A stretch of DNA of 64,000 nucleotides from Paracoccaceae bacterium (GCA_033344815.1 JAWPMR010000001.1:1102136-1166135); one strand, 5' to 3'. Positions 1 to 9,078 are shown, counted from the first letter of the stretch. The notes: generated by a model not told the origin, from the letters alone. A program made the numbers and translations.

Positions 1-357
1 ATAGCCGCCCTGCCCGACCCGCCCGAAATGCGCACCCAGCCAGTCCTGAACTGATCGCGCGCCCGTCCGGCGCAAATGCGCGACAATCAGCCCCCCTGTC
101 AGAAATGATCCATAGTAAGCAGTATAAGCGAGTGTGCCCGCGATCCCGTAGTAATACCCCAATATGGCCGCGTTCATCAGGGAGCGTGCGAAAATCCACG
201 TGGTCACCTGGCTGAGAACGAGCATCCAGAGACCGGGTGCAGAGCCGCGCGCCGATCTGCCACCAAAGAATCCCTCAACCGTGACGCGACGCGGCGCAGC
301 CAGCATACTGGCGGCAATAACGACAGCAAAGAGGACAATTAAAACAGTGACATGCAT
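1..357 (-). CDS. Sodium:solute symporter family protein (N-terminal part, cut by window edge)
   Basis: The 119 codons from the ATG at 357 run off the left edge without a stop, so only the N-terminus is present. It opens with a hydrophobic helix and then a short loop rich in Gly and Arg. Next comes a second membrane segment containing LSQVTTWIFARSL and a third rich in Tyr and Gly (GYYYGIAGTLAYTAYYG). That order and wording resemble the first helices of the SSS (solute:sodium symporter) family, inner-membrane carriers that use the sodium gradient to import sugars, amino acids or carboxylates. The substrate cannot be told from this fragment. It points away from the alkC gene's 3' end and may share that transcript. 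Confidence 0.6.
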   Translation of the reverse strand, partial: MHVTVLIVLFAVVIAASMLAAPRRVTVEGFFGGRSARGSAPGLWMLVLSQVTTWIFARSLMNAAILGYYYGIAGTLAYTAYYGSFLTGGLIVAHLRRTGARSVQDWLGAHFGRVGQGGY

Positions 358-483
358 GCCGGGACTTTCTTGTTGTTCCGTCCCCCGGCTAGCCGAACCA
401 TTCGACGCACGCCAGTCCGCCTGAGTGATTTGTCATGAAAGTGATCGAGCGTGCGCAGTGCGCGCCGCGTTGCCGCTCTGAAT

Positions 484-1602
484 TCAGGTCAGCTCAAACA
501 CGCCGGCGGCGCGGTCCACGCCATTGACTTGCACAATGATCTGGTGCGTTCCGGGATAGAGCCTGAATGTCGTCGCATCCCCTTTGAGCTTATGGGTCTT
601 GCGCAGCACCATGGATTTACCCGGGCTGACCGAACCCTGTTTGAGCTTGAACACTTTCTGTCCTTGTTTTCCTTCGGGGCGCGCGAATGTGATGCGATAG
701 TCTACAAGAACTGGCAGGTCGGATGGGGCATCAATTTCACAACTGAAAACCAAGGCGTCGCCCATTCTCACGCTGGGAGTCTCGATGTCCAACTGGACCG
801 AAACCGGCGCTTTGGCGTCGTATCCCAAAGCGGTCATGGCGCCTGTGTGCCCCTGTTTGATCAACGTGCGCAAAGCATGGCGTGTCATCCACGCAAGTTC
901 CCCCGACGTTTGATGTCCGCGTTTCTTCCACTGGCTCAACCTCTCCAAAACCAGTTCAGGATCCGTTTTTGAAAGATCATTCAGATGATTGGCAATGGAC
1001 CTTGTGACATAGCGTGTCGGATCAGCATGCAACTTGTCCAACAGAGGCACGGTTTGATTGGCGCTGAGCGTCACGGCCTTGGCCCAAGGCAGTTTCGGGC
1101 GCGTGCCCTCGCTCACAAGTCGGCGTACATGATAGTTCTCATCCTCAGCCCAAGTCGCCAATGTGATGAGGGTTTCTTCCGGCCATCGGTTGATGAAAGG
1201 ACGGATGTAAAACTCCATCGAAAATCGCTGTGTCGCGCGATAGAGCAAGTCCATTGAACGCGCACGATGCATCTCCAATCCACGGCGCACCGCCAATATA
1301 CCGGGAACGGCATGGATAAACTGTCCAAAATCATCGTCCCTGAGCGCCGGATCCAGCGGGGCGGGCATGGCCGCCTCCAGCGCTTCAGCCATTGACGGAA
1401 AGTCACCCGGCAGCTGGGTCGCGATGCAATCTGCGAGCCACTCCATCCGCGCCATCAGTTCCCGTTCAGCGAAACCGGCGAGGGCCTCGCGCTGAAAACG
1501 CGCCGCATCGAAACCCGGTACGGCAGAGGCATATTCCTGGGCCAGCTGAGCAACCGTGGTTTGGTTGAACAACTGGTCTTTCAATAGGACCGTTTCAGCC
1601 AT
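484..1602 (-). CDS. AlkC-type DNA alkylation repair protein with C-terminal Ig-like domain
   Basis: This 372-residue protein is mostly alpha-helical through about residue 260, with repeated HEAT-like helical pairs (segments such as FYIRPFINRWPEETL and PTRYVTRSIANHLNDL). That is the fold of the AlkC/AlkD non-base-flipping DNA glycosylases, which remove N3- and N7-alkylated purines. The last 100 residues switch to beta-strand-like sequence (VSVQLDIETPSVRMGDAL, YRITF, HQIIVQVNGV), consistent with the immunoglobulin-like domain known at the C-terminus of one AlkC subtype. The gene starts 3 bp after the stop of the upstream SDR gene and is probably cotranscribed with it. Family assignment is from sequence recall, without alignment. 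Confidence 0.75.
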   Translation of the reverse strand: MAETVLLKDQLFNQTTVAQLAQEYASAVPGFDAARFQREALAGFAERELMARMEWLADCIATQLPGDFPSMAEALEAAMPAPLDPALRDDDFGQFIHAVPGILAVRRGLEMHRARSMDLLYRATQRFSMEFYIRPFINRWPEETLITLATWAEDENYHVRRLVSEGTRPKLPWAKAVTLSANQTVPLLDKLHADPTRYVTRSIANHLNDLSKTDPELVLERLSQWKKRGHQTSGELAWMTRHALRTLIKQGHTGAMTALGYDAKAPVSVQLDIETPSVRMGDALVFSCEIDAPSDLPVLVDYRITFARPEGKQGQKVFKLKQGSVSPGKSMVLRKTHKLKGDATTFRLYPGTHQIIVQVNGVDRAAGVFELT

Positions 1603-1605
1603 GAA

Positions 1606-2385
1606 TTAGATTGTCGCGTTGGTGGCGCCACCGTCACACAAAATATTTTGCCCAATGATGAAACCTGCGTGTTGCGAGCATAAGAACGCACAGGTCGCAC
1701 CAAATTCCTGCGACGTGCCATATCGGCCAGCCGGGATGGTCGCCGCGCGTCGTGCGCGGGCATCTTCAATTGAAATGCCATCACGTTTTGCCACCGGACC
1801 ATCAAGCGCTTCCGCGCGATCCGTGGCATGAATGCCCGGCAGGAGGTTATTGATCGTCACACCCTTGCCCGCGACCTGACGACTGGTACCGGCAACATAA
1901 CCGGTCAACCCGGTGCGCGCGGCGTTGCTGAGTCCCAATTGCGGGATCGGCGCTTTGACCGATTGTGACGTGATATTGACCACCCGCCCCCAACCGCGGT
2001 CCATCATGCCCGGCACCAGTGCTTTGATCATCGCAATGGGTGTGAGCATATTTGCGTCCAGAGCCTTGATGAAATCCGCGCGATCCCAATCCTGCCACAT
2101 CCCCGGAGGCGGTCCGCCCGCGTTGTTGACCAGAATATCGGCGTTACCCGCCGCCTCTAGCACGGCATCACGCCCTTGCTGGCTTGTTACATCAGCGGCA
2201 ATAGTTGTGACGCTAACGCCATGGGCGCTGCGGATCGCTTCGGCCGAGGCCTTAAGCGCGTCTGAACCGCGTGCGTTCATGACCAGATCGCACCCTGCTG
2301 CGGCGAGCGCCTGCGCGCACCCCAAACCCAACCCTTTGGATGACGCACAAACAATTGCGCGCTTACCGCTGATTCCCAAATCCAT
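1606..2385 (-). CDS. SDR-family oxidoreductase with atypical active site
   Basis: This 259-residue protein has the short-chain dehydrogenase/reductase layout: a Rossmann cofactor motif near residues 13-22 (CASSKGLGLG), NNAGG at about 87-91, and the C-terminal DGG segment. It resembles FabG-like 3-oxoacyl reductases. In the position of the catalytic Tyr-x3-Lys, after the conserved ITS (Ser140), it reads Ser-Asn-Ala-Ala-Arg at 153-157, so both Tyr and Lys are replaced. Some SDR subfamilies carry a similar Ser..Arg version whose chemistry is poorly defined. It may therefore not be an ordinary NAD(P)H ketoreductase. It is followed at 3 bp by the alkC-like gene. Confidence 0.8.
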   Translation of the reverse strand: MDLGISGKRAIVCASSKGLGLGCAQALAAAGCDLVMNARGSDALKASAEAIRSAHGVSVTTIAADVTSQQGRDAVLEAAGNADILVNNAGGPPPGMWQDWDRADFIKALDANMLTPIAMIKALVPGMMDRGWGRVVNITSQSVKAPIPQLGLSNAARTGLTGYVAGTSRQVAGKGVTINNLLPGIHATDRAEALDGPVAKRDGISIEDARARRAATIPAGRYGTSQEFGATCAFLCSQHAGFIIGQNILCDGGATNATI

Positions 2386-2756
2386 GTGATGCTCCCTCTT
2401 GCGTTCGGCCCTATGCCTAACACCACAAATGCCTTGCAGGCCAGCGAAACACGGAAGAACCCGCCAAGAGTCATCGGCAACTTGTGATTATCCGTGCGTC
2501 AAGCAAACCCGCCGCATATGGTATGGTCCTACGCGAACAGCACGATTTTCGTCCCAGGCGGTCCTATCCGAACTCGCGCCACCAATGAAAGGATCGCCGA
2601 ACGGCTGCTATCTCAGGTCTGCTGTATCAGAATCGCGACAGATTTTTATTTTTGGGCCTCGCTTGAAAGGTGAGGGAGCTGCAAAGCCCACCTTGCAGGA
2701 TGTCCAGCCGTGCTCGGAGCTTGCCGCCCCGCTGGTGCCCCGCTATACGCTCGCTC
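2386..2756. other. Intergenic region between divergent SDR and prfC genes
   Basis: This 371-base stretch must hold promoters for both the leftward SDR-alkC pair and rightward prfC. The open frames here are short shadows or N-terminal over-extensions with no recognisable protein. I could not pick convincing -35/-10 boxes. No Shine-Dalgarno sequence is visible in the 15 bases before the prfC ATG. Confidence 0.4.
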
Positions 2757-4364
2757 ATGTTGGACACACCCCAAAACCGCCCTGAACTGCCCCCTGAAAT
2801 TGCGCGCCGCAGAACCTTTGCGATTATCAGCCATCCGGACGCTGGCAAAACCACTCTGACAGAGAAATTTTTGCTTTTTGGCGGCGCTATTCAAATGGCG
2901 GGTCAAGTACGCGCCAAGGGCGAAGCGCGCCGCACGCGATCCGACTTTATGGCGATGGAAAAAGATCGCGGAATTTCTGTTTCGGCCTCGGCAATGTCAT
3001 TTGATTTCAAAGAATTCCGCTTCAATCTCGTGGACACGCCGGGTCACTCTGATTTTTCCGAAGACACCTATCGCACGCTGACCGCCGTGGATGCCGCCGT
3101 CATGGTCATTGATGGGGCCAAGGGTGTCGAGAGCCAGACGCAGAAACTGTTTGAAGTGTGTCGGATGCGGGACCTGCCTATTTTGACGTTCTGTAACAAG
3201 ATGGACCGCGAGAGCCGAGATGTCTTTGAGATCATCGACGAAATTCAGGAAAACCTCGCGATTGATGTGACGCCTGCGAGCTGGCCCATCGGGGTGGGTC
3301 GCGATTTTATGGGCTGTTATGATATGTTGCGCGATCGTCTGGAATTGATGGACCGGGCAGATCGCAACCGCGTCGCTGAATCGATCGAGATCAATGGGCT
3401 GGATGACCCGTTGCTAGCTGAGCATGTCCCGGCGAACTTGTTGGAGAAACTGCGCGAAGACGTTGAAATGGCGCGTGAATTGCTTCCACCGCTGGACATG
3501 GCGGCGATGCACGAGGGCTCCCTGACGCCTATCTGGTTCGGGTCTGCCATTAACTCTTTTGGCGTCAAGGAACTGATGGAAGGGATTTCTTCTTATGGAC
3601 CGGAACCGCAAATCCAGTCCGCACAACCGCGCCAGATCCTTCCGGAAGAAAAGAAAGTTGCGGGGTTTGTATTCAAGGTCCAGGCCAATATGGACCCCAA
3701 ACACCGCGATCGCGTTGCCTTTGTGCGTCTGGCGTCCGGGCATTTCTTGCGGGGCATGAAGCTGACCCACGTGCGTACAAAAAAGCCGATGGCCATCTCA
3801 AACCCGGTCATGTTTTTAGCCTCTGATCGTGAATTGGCAGAAGAGGCCTGGGCCGGGGATATTATTGGCATTCCGAACCATGGACAGTTGCGTATCGGCG
3901 ATACCCTTACCGAAGGCGAGGCGATCCGGGTGACCGGAATCCCCTCCTTTGCGCCTGAGCTTTTGCAGGGCGTGCGCGCAGGCGATCCCTTGAAAGCCAA
4001 ACACCTTGAGAAAGCATTGATGCAATTTGCCGAAGAAGGGGCCGCCAAAGTGTTCAAGCCATCGATTGGTTCGGGATTTGTCGTCGGGGTTGTGGGGCAG
4101 TTGCAGTTTGAGGTCCTCGCCAGCCGTATTGAACTGGAATATGGCTTGCCTGTGCGTTTTGATTCCTCGCAATTCACCTCGGCGCGGTGGGTGAGCGGCG
4201 ACAAACAAGCCGTTGAAAAATTTACAGAAAGCAACAAACAGCATATTGCCCATGATCATGACGGCGACATTGTCTATCTGACGCGTTTGCAATGGGATAT
4301 TGATCGTGTGGCGCGCGATTATCCGGATGTCACGCTAACAGCTACAAAAGAAATGATGGTTTAG
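2757..4364 (+). CDS. prfC: Peptide chain release factor 3 (RF3)
   Basis: RF3 is the GTPase that strips RF1/RF2 from the ribosome after peptide release. The 535-residue product shows the G1 loop SHPDAGKTT at residues 25-33, the G3 motif DTPGHSDF, and the G4 NKMD in FCNKMDRES. These are followed by the EF-G-like domain II and the RF3 C-terminal domain. The open frame extends 29 codons further upstream, but that extension has no family resemblance. The ATG at 2757, giving MLDTPQNRPELPPEIARRR, matches the usual start and length. There is no clear ribosome-binding site, so the start is inferred from homology. The gene appears to be monocistronic. Confidence 0.95.
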   Translation: MLDTPQNRPELPPEIARRRTFAIISHPDAGKTTLTEKFLLFGGAIQMAGQVRAKGEARRTRSDFMAMEKDRGISVSASAMSFDFKEFRFNLVDTPGHSDFSEDTYRTLTAVDAAVMVIDGAKGVESQTQKLFEVCRMRDLPILTFCNKMDRESRDVFEIIDEIQENLAIDVTPASWPIGVGRDFMGCYDMLRDRLELMDRADRNRVAESIEINGLDDPLLAEHVPANLLEKLREDVEMARELLPPLDMAAMHEGSLTPIWFGSAINSFGVKELMEGISSYGPEPQIQSAQPRQILPEEKKVAGFVFKVQANMDPKHRDRVAFVRLASGHFLRGMKLTHVRTKKPMAISNPVMFLASDRELAEEAWAGDIIGIPNHGQLRIGDTLTEGEAIRVTGIPSFAPELLQGVRAGDPLKAKHLEKALMQFAEEGAAKVFKPSIGSGFVVGVVGQLQFEVLASRIELEYGLPVRFDSSQFTSARWVSGDKQAVEKFTESNKQHIAHDHDGDIVYLTRLQWDIDRVARDYPDVTLTATKEMMV

Positions 4365-4600
4365 CGCCGACCTCTGCTACACCTCTCATGACAACAGTTG
4401 GAATTTCGAATGGTGCTACTCGTTTTGGCGCGGCATTGCGATCTGGACGGGAATTATGCGTCGCATTTACCCTGATTTCCTAAATAGATAGCGCATCTGT
4501 TTGACGCTGGGAGTACTTGTTGTTAGATACGCGCATCATGTCGCGACAAGATCGCCATTTGGGCCATGGGGGCCGACATGAATGCTGCTGCGGGCCAAAA

Positions 4601-4625
4601 ATGTGTCCGCCAACCACGGACACAT
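4601..4625 (+). promoter_or_regulatory. Perfect stem-loop abutting the helicase start codon
   Basis: Nine bases (ATGTGTCCG, 4601-4609) are exactly complementary to CGGACACAT (4617-4625) across a 7-base loop. The 3' arm ends on the base before the helicase ATG at 4626. In mRNA this hairpin would occupy the ribosome-landing zone, and no Shine-Dalgarno motif is visible between it and the start. It could control translation, for example by temperature or by autoregulation through the helicase. It could alternatively be coincidental structure inside an N-terminally longer ORF, since the frame stays open back to 4566. Confidence 0.5.
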
Positions 4626-6098
4626 ATGACAAAATTTTCTGACCTTAGTCTGAATCCAAAAGTACTCAAAGCCATTACGGAAGCGGGCTACGAAAACCCT
4701 ACACCGATCCAGGCAGGTGCTATACCGCCTGCTCTGGAGGGCAAGGACGTCCTGGGGATTGCCCAGACCGGAACCGGTAAAACCGCCAGCTTTGTGTTGC
4801 CAATGATTACTCTGCTTGCGCGTGGACGTGCCCGCGCGCGCATGCCCCGCAGCCTTGTGCTTTGCCCGACGCGCGAACTGGCGGCACAGGTGGCGGAAAA
4901 TTTTGACACCTATTCCAAGCATTTGAAGCTTACAAAGGCGCTGTTGATTGGAGGCGTTTCGTTCAAAGAACAAGACACGCTGATTGACAAAGGCGTTGAC
5001 GTCCTGATCGCAACGCCGGGTCGTTTGCTGGACCATTTTGAGCGCGGCAAGCTGATCTTGTCGGATGTGAAAGTGATGGTGGTGGACGAGGCTGACCGGA
5101 TGCTCGATATGGGATTTATTCCTGATATCGAACGCATTTTCGGTCTGACGCCGTTCACGCGACAAACGTTGTTCTTTTCGGCTACAATGGCGCCCGAAAT
5201 CGAGCGTATCACCAACACATTCCTGTCGGCACCGGAACGCGTCGAAGTGGCGCGCCAGGCGACAACTGGGGAAAACATCACGCAAGGCGTCGTCATGTTC
5301 AAAGGCAGCCGCCGTGACCGCGAAGCAACCGAAAAACGTAAAGTTCTGCGCGGACTGATTGATGGCGAAGGCGACAAATGCACAAACGCAATTGTGTTTT
5401 GCAACCGCAAGGTGGACGTTGATATTGTCGCCAAGTCCTTGAAAAAATACGGTTATGACGCGGCTGCGATCCACGGCGATTTGGACCAAAGCCAACGGAC
5501 ACGCACATTGGATGGCTTTCGTGAGGGCACATTACGCTTTCTGGTTGCCTCGGATGTGGCTGCGCGTGGACTTGATGTGCCTTCTGTCAGCCATGTGTTT
5601 AATTTCGACGTACCTGGTCACGCCGAGGATTACGTGCACAGGATTGGCCGAACAGGAAGGGCCGGTCGGGATGGCAAGGCAATCATGATATGTGTGCCGC
5701 GCGACGAAAAGAACCTGGCGGATATCGAGCGTTTGGTTCAGCGTGAAATCCCGCGGATCGATAATCCCGTGGCACAGCCTGTAAGCGCTGCCGAGCCGGA
5801 GCCCGTGACGCAAACTGACGAGAAACCCAAGCGTACGCGCGCGCGCAGCAGAAAAAAAGACGACGCCCCGCAGTCGCAACCGGAAAACGAAGCTGCGACA
5901 GCAGAAGATCGAACGAACCAGTCATCGACGCCCACGGATGAGTCCAAATCGGAAGACACAAAGCGCAGCAGTCGTAGCCGATCCGGTGGACGTGGTCGTT
6001 CTTCCGGGAATGATCGTGCTGAAAACAAAGTTGTGGGTCTTGGAGATCATACACCAGAGTTCATCGGCTTGAGCTTCAAGGAACGCAGCGCCGTTTGA
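4626..6098 (+). CDS. rhlE: DEAD-box ATP-dependent RNA helicase, RhlE-like
   Basis: This 490-residue cytoplasmic RNA helicase has the full motif set: a Q motif near GYENPTPIQ, Walker A AQTGTGKT at 46-53, PTRELA, TPGR, DEAD in VVDEADRMLD, SAT (FFSATM) and HRIGRTGRAG. The core ends near residue 375. It is followed by a charged, low-complexity tail rich in Arg, Ser, Glu and Gln (for example RTRARSRKKDD and RSSRSRSGGRGRSSG), a common RNA-binding extension. Such enzymes remodel RNA in ribosome assembly, decay and cold adaptation. I chose the ATG at 4626 because it begins MTKFSDL as in relatives. An in-frame ATG at 4578 follows a G-rich run and remains possible. Confidence 0.93.
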   Translation: MTKFSDLSLNPKVLKAITEAGYENPTPIQAGAIPPALEGKDVLGIAQTGTGKTASFVLPMITLLARGRARARMPRSLVLCPTRELAAQVAENFDTYSKHLKLTKALLIGGVSFKEQDTLIDKGVDVLIATPGRLLDHFERGKLILSDVKVMVVDEADRMLDMGFIPDIERIFGLTPFTRQTLFFSATMAPEIERITNTFLSAPERVEVARQATTGENITQGVVMFKGSRRDREATEKRKVLRGLIDGEGDKCTNAIVFCNRKVDVDIVAKSLKKYGYDAAAIHGDLDQSQRTRTLDGFREGTLRFLVASDVAARGLDVPSVSHVFNFDVPGHAEDYVHRIGRTGRAGRDGKAIMICVPRDEKNLADIERLVQREIPRIDNPVAQPVSAAEPEPVTQTDEKPKRTRARSRKKDDAPQSQPENEAATAEDRTNQSSTPTDESKSEDTKRSSRSRSGGRGRSSGNDRAENKVVGLGDHTPEFIGLSFKERSAV

Positions 6099-6215
6099 GG
6101 ATGTTCAAACTGCGACGCCACCAGTCGCCGCCACGACTAGTCAGTAATTCGAAATTAATACCGTATTAACAATTTTATCCAATTTTCTCGTAAGGGTTGA
6201 AGGATAAAAATCACG

Positions 6216-6548
6216 GTGAAAAATAACAACGGTTCTCATATGGAACGGCGGCGGCACAACCGCCACGCTTGCAATCTAAAATGCAAACTGCACGGCAGAA
6301 GCTTCGATGTCAGCGGCACGGTGATTGATATATCCCAAAGCGGCGCAGGGATACGCTTACTGTCCGCTGGAAACAACTGGATGGAAGGCGGTATCAATAG
6401 CGTAACAATTGATGAGATTGGCAAGGTTGCCAGTACAGTGCGCTGGCAAACTGGCAGCAAACTGGGGATATCGTTCTCCGAAAACAATCGCGCAACCGAC
6501 CCGGTTCTGGCATATCTGGCGGAAAAGGGCCTCACATCAGAGTTTTAG
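6216..6548 (+). CDS. PilZ domain protein (probable c-di-GMP receptor)
   Basis: The 110-residue product is a stand-alone PilZ domain. It has an Arg-rich N-terminal switch (ERRRHNRHAC, matching RxxxR) followed about 25 residues later by DISQSGAG, matching the D/N-x-S-x-x-G motif. These elements together bind cyclic di-GMP. The C-terminal half contains the expected strand pattern (TVRWQTGSKLGISF). The frame opens at a GTG (6216) preceded by AAGGAT. A later ATG at 6240 would remove eight residues but keep the motifs. No flagellar or polysaccharide gene is adjacent, so the output it controls is unknown. Confidence 0.85.
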   Translation: MKNNNGSHMERRRHNRHACNLKCKLHGRSFDVSGTVIDISQSGAGIRLLSAGNNWMEGGINSVTIDEIGKVASTVRWQTGSKLGISFSENNRATDPVLAYLAEKGLTSEF

Positions 6549-6610
6549 GCGGCGCGCAAATGCGGTTTTGGACGATCGGCCAGTTGCTCTGTACGAAAAC
6601 GCATGCCGCC
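6548..6610. terminator. Imperfect hairpin between convergent pilZ and rnj genes
   Basis: GGCGGC (6548-6553) pairs with GCCGCC (6605-6610). Inside it, ATGCGGTTTT (6560-6569) nearly pairs with AAAACGCAT (6596-6604). The element sits exactly between the 3' ends of two convergent genes, as a bidirectional terminator would. There is no strong U-run on either side, so the call is tentative. Confidence 0.3.
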
Positions 6611-6620
6611 AGGCGATCTC

Positions 6621-8288
6621 TCAGGAAAGCCGACTGACCACCACGGTCACCTCCGGTTTGCGTCCGATTTCTTCCAGCGCTGTCTGGCGTACAATGCGTT
6701 TCAGACCCTCGTTCAGCTTGTCATCATCCCGCAAAATCTTGGCTCCTGCTCGGCCCAACCACTGACCTAGATCCGCTTCCAGCACATCGACCAAAGCCGC
6801 TTTGCTGGTCCCGGTTTCAGGTAAGCCCTTGAGTTCACACCAGGGTTCCCCCAGCGGCTCATCTTCATCATCCAGAATAACCGTCACCACCACATGACCG
6901 TTCAATGCCATCCGAATCCGGTCACGCACGACGCCGTCCATTGCCCCGACCTGCACAGAACCATCAATATAGGTCCGCCCGGTTTCGATGTATTCTGCAA
7001 TCGTTGGCTGATTTCCCGACAGGTCCACCATCATGCCATTCACCGCCAGAACGCCCGTCATGCCATTGCCATTGGCGAGTTTGACGTGTTCGCGAAGATG
7101 CCGGTGTTCGCCGTGCATGGGGATCAACACCTGCGGTTTCACGATCGACGCCAACCGCTCCAGATCAGGGCGGTTCGCATGACCCGACACATGATAAAGC
7201 CCCGTACTGTCATCCACTACATCCACGCCCAATTCCGAAAACGCATTGATGATGCGGATCACCCCTTTTTCGTTGCCAGGGATGGTTTTGGAGGAGAAAA
7301 GGAACATATCGCCTTCTTTCATCTCCATGCCTTGATACTTGCCGCGCGCCAATTGCGCCGAAGCCGCGCGCCGTTCCCCCTGCGAGCCGGTCACCAGCAA
7401 CATCAGATTTTCGCGTGGTATCGATTTGGCGTCTTCTGGCGGGACGGTTGACGGGAAATCCGTCAGAACGCCGGTTTCTACACCCGCTTCGACCATCCGT
7501 TTCATCGCGCGTCCCATGAGAACAATGGAACGCCCTGCCCGCACACCCGCCTCGGCAAGCGTTTTGACCCGTGCCACGTTTGACGCAAAGGTCGTTGCGA
7601 CCACCATGCCCTTGGCCCCCTGCACCAGATTAGTGATGTCGGGACCAAGTGTGGCCTCGGAATGGCCGGGGTTGGGTGAAAACACATTTGTGCTGTCACA
7701 GATCAGCGCTTTCACGCCATCCTTGCTCACATCCGCCCAGAGGTCTGGATCAAAGGGTTCACCCACCAGAGGTGTTTCATCCAGTTTAAAATCACCGGAA
7801 TGAATCACCCGGCCCGCAGGGCTGTCGATGATCATCGCTGAGCTTTCGGGAATCGAATGCGACATGGGCAGAAAACCCACCGTGAACGGCCCGGCGTCGA
7901 TTTTTTCAGGCCATGCAGAAACAACCGTGACGGCGTCAACCGGGTGACCGTGTTCCTCCATTTTACGCTGCGCGATATTGCCGGTAAAACGGCGCGCGTA
8001 AATCGGGGCCTTGAGTTGCTCATAGGTATGGGCCACAGCGCCCACGTGGTCTTCGTGAGCGTGGGTTATGAAAATTGCCTCGATCTGGTCGCGACGTTCG
8101 ACCAGCCACGAAATGTCGGCAAAGATCAAATCGACCCCGGGGCTCGTATCCATATCCGGAAAAGCCACGCCAAGGTCCACCACGATCAGGCGTTCCTTAC
8201 CGGGGCGGCCATAGCCGTATACATAGGCGTTCATGCCTATTTCACCCGCGCCCCCAAGCGCGAGATAGATCAGTCGTTCATTGCTCAT
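6621..8288 (-). CDS. rnj: Ribonuclease J
   Basis: RNase J is a metallo-beta-lactamase-fold exo/endoribonuclease for rRNA maturation and mRNA decay. The 555-residue product has the zinc-binding motif THAHEDH at residues 75-81, a following beta-CASP region with GHANRPDL and PMHGEHRHL, and the C-terminal RNase J domain. Length and motif order match the alphaproteobacterial enzyme. It is the last gene of the nuo-birA-coaX-rnj transcript on the minus strand, starting 4 bp after coaX stops. That places RNA turnover downstream of respiratory genes. Confidence 0.95.
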   Translation of the reverse strand: MSNERLIYLALGGAGEIGMNAYVYGYGRPGKERLIVVDLGVAFPDMDTSPGVDLIFADISWLVERRDQIEAIFITHAHEDHVGAVAHTYEQLKAPIYARRFTGNIAQRKMEEHGHPVDAVTVVSAWPEKIDAGPFTVGFLPMSHSIPESSAMIIDSPAGRVIHSGDFKLDETPLVGEPFDPDLWADVSKDGVKALICDSTNVFSPNPGHSEATLGPDITNLVQGAKGMVVATTFASNVARVKTLAEAGVRAGRSIVLMGRAMKRMVEAGVETGVLTDFPSTVPPEDAKSIPRENLMLLVTGSQGERRAASAQLARGKYQGMEMKEGDMFLFSSKTIPGNEKGVIRIINAFSELGVDVVDDSTGLYHVSGHANRPDLERLASIVKPQVLIPMHGEHRHLREHVKLANGNGMTGVLAVNGMMVDLSGNQPTIAEYIETGRTYIDGSVQVGAMDGVVRDRIRMALNGHVVVTVILDDEDEPLGEPWCELKGLPETGTSKAALVDVLEADLGQWLGRAGAKILRDDDKLNEGLKRIVRQTALEEIGRKPEVTVVVSRLS

Positions 8289-8292
8289 AATA

Positions 8293-9072
8293 TTAAGCGT
8301 TATCCTTGTTGAATTTATGAATCACGGTCAGGCCGTGTGTTGTCAAATCATCCTCAAAAGCATCAAAAAGCTTTTCAGATTGCTGGAATAGCGGGGCCAG
8401 CCCCCCCGTTGATATCACGCGCATCTCTCGATCACGCTCTGCTTTAATCCGGGCACATATCTCACGGACGAGCCCGACATAACCCCAAAAAACACCCGAT
8501 TGCATACAGGCCACCGTATTTGTGCCAACCACCTCTTGCGGTTTGGTAATATCGACATGCGGCAGGGCGGCGGCCGCCTGATGCAACGCCTCAAGGCTCA
8601 GGTTCACGCCGGGCGCGATCACGCCGCCAATATAGGCCCCATCGCGATCCACCACATCGAAAGTCGTCGCAGTTCCGAAATCCACCATGATCAGGTCCCC
8701 ACCATAGAGATCATGCCCCGCAACCGTATTGACCAGCCGGTCCGGTCCCACCTGTGCTCCCTGATCCACGCGCACATCCACGGGCAACAAACAGTCTGGC
8801 TTTCCGACCACCAAAGGCCGCGTGTTGAAATACCGATCGCCCAACACACGCAGATTGAAGACCACCCGTGGCACTGTCGAGGAAATGATCATATCGGTGA
8901 TCTGCGCATCAATGCCCTGCAGATTCATGAGGGTGGATAGCCAGACGTAATACTGATCTGCCGTGCGCTGCCATTCGGTAGAGGTGCGCCAAGAGGCCAG
9001 AAACTGTTCGCCATCCCAGATCGCAAAAACCGTATTGGTATTCCCGCAATCAATTGCCAAAAGCATCGTCAC
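8293..9072 (-). CDS. coaX: Type III pantothenate kinase
   Basis: CoaX phosphorylates pantothenate in the first step of coenzyme A synthesis. The 259-residue product carries the ASKHA-fold phosphate motif DCGNTNT near residue 9, the substrate motif GPDRLVN, and DFGTATTFD. This is the standard type III set, and the length is normal. It follows birA by 6 bp on the minus strand and precedes rnj by 4 bp. Together with birA it puts two cofactor genes, for CoA and biotin attachment, behind the respiratory operon. Confidence 0.95.
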   Translation of the reverse strand: MTMLLAIDCGNTNTVFAIWDGEQFLASWRTSTEWQRTADQYYVWLSTLMNLQGIDAQITDMIISSTVPRVVFNLRVLGDRYFNTRPLVVGKPDCLLPVDVRVDQGAQVGPDRLVNTVAGHDLYGGDLIMVDFGTATTFDVVDRDGAYIGGVIAPGVNLSLEALHQAAAALPHVDITKPQEVVGTNTVACMQSGVFWGYVGLVREICARIKAERDREMRVISTGGLAPLFQQSEKLFDAFEDDLTTHGLTVIHKFNKDNA

Positions 9073-9078
9073 CCTCCT

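Noticed and set aside
451-972. 173-codon plus-strand open frame
   Set aside because: Antisense shadow of the AlkC-like gene; no start context or protein-like features.
4536-5495. 319-codon minus-strand frame opposite the helicase
   Set aside because: High-GC mirror frame of a well-supported DEAD-box gene; composition is that of a shadow.
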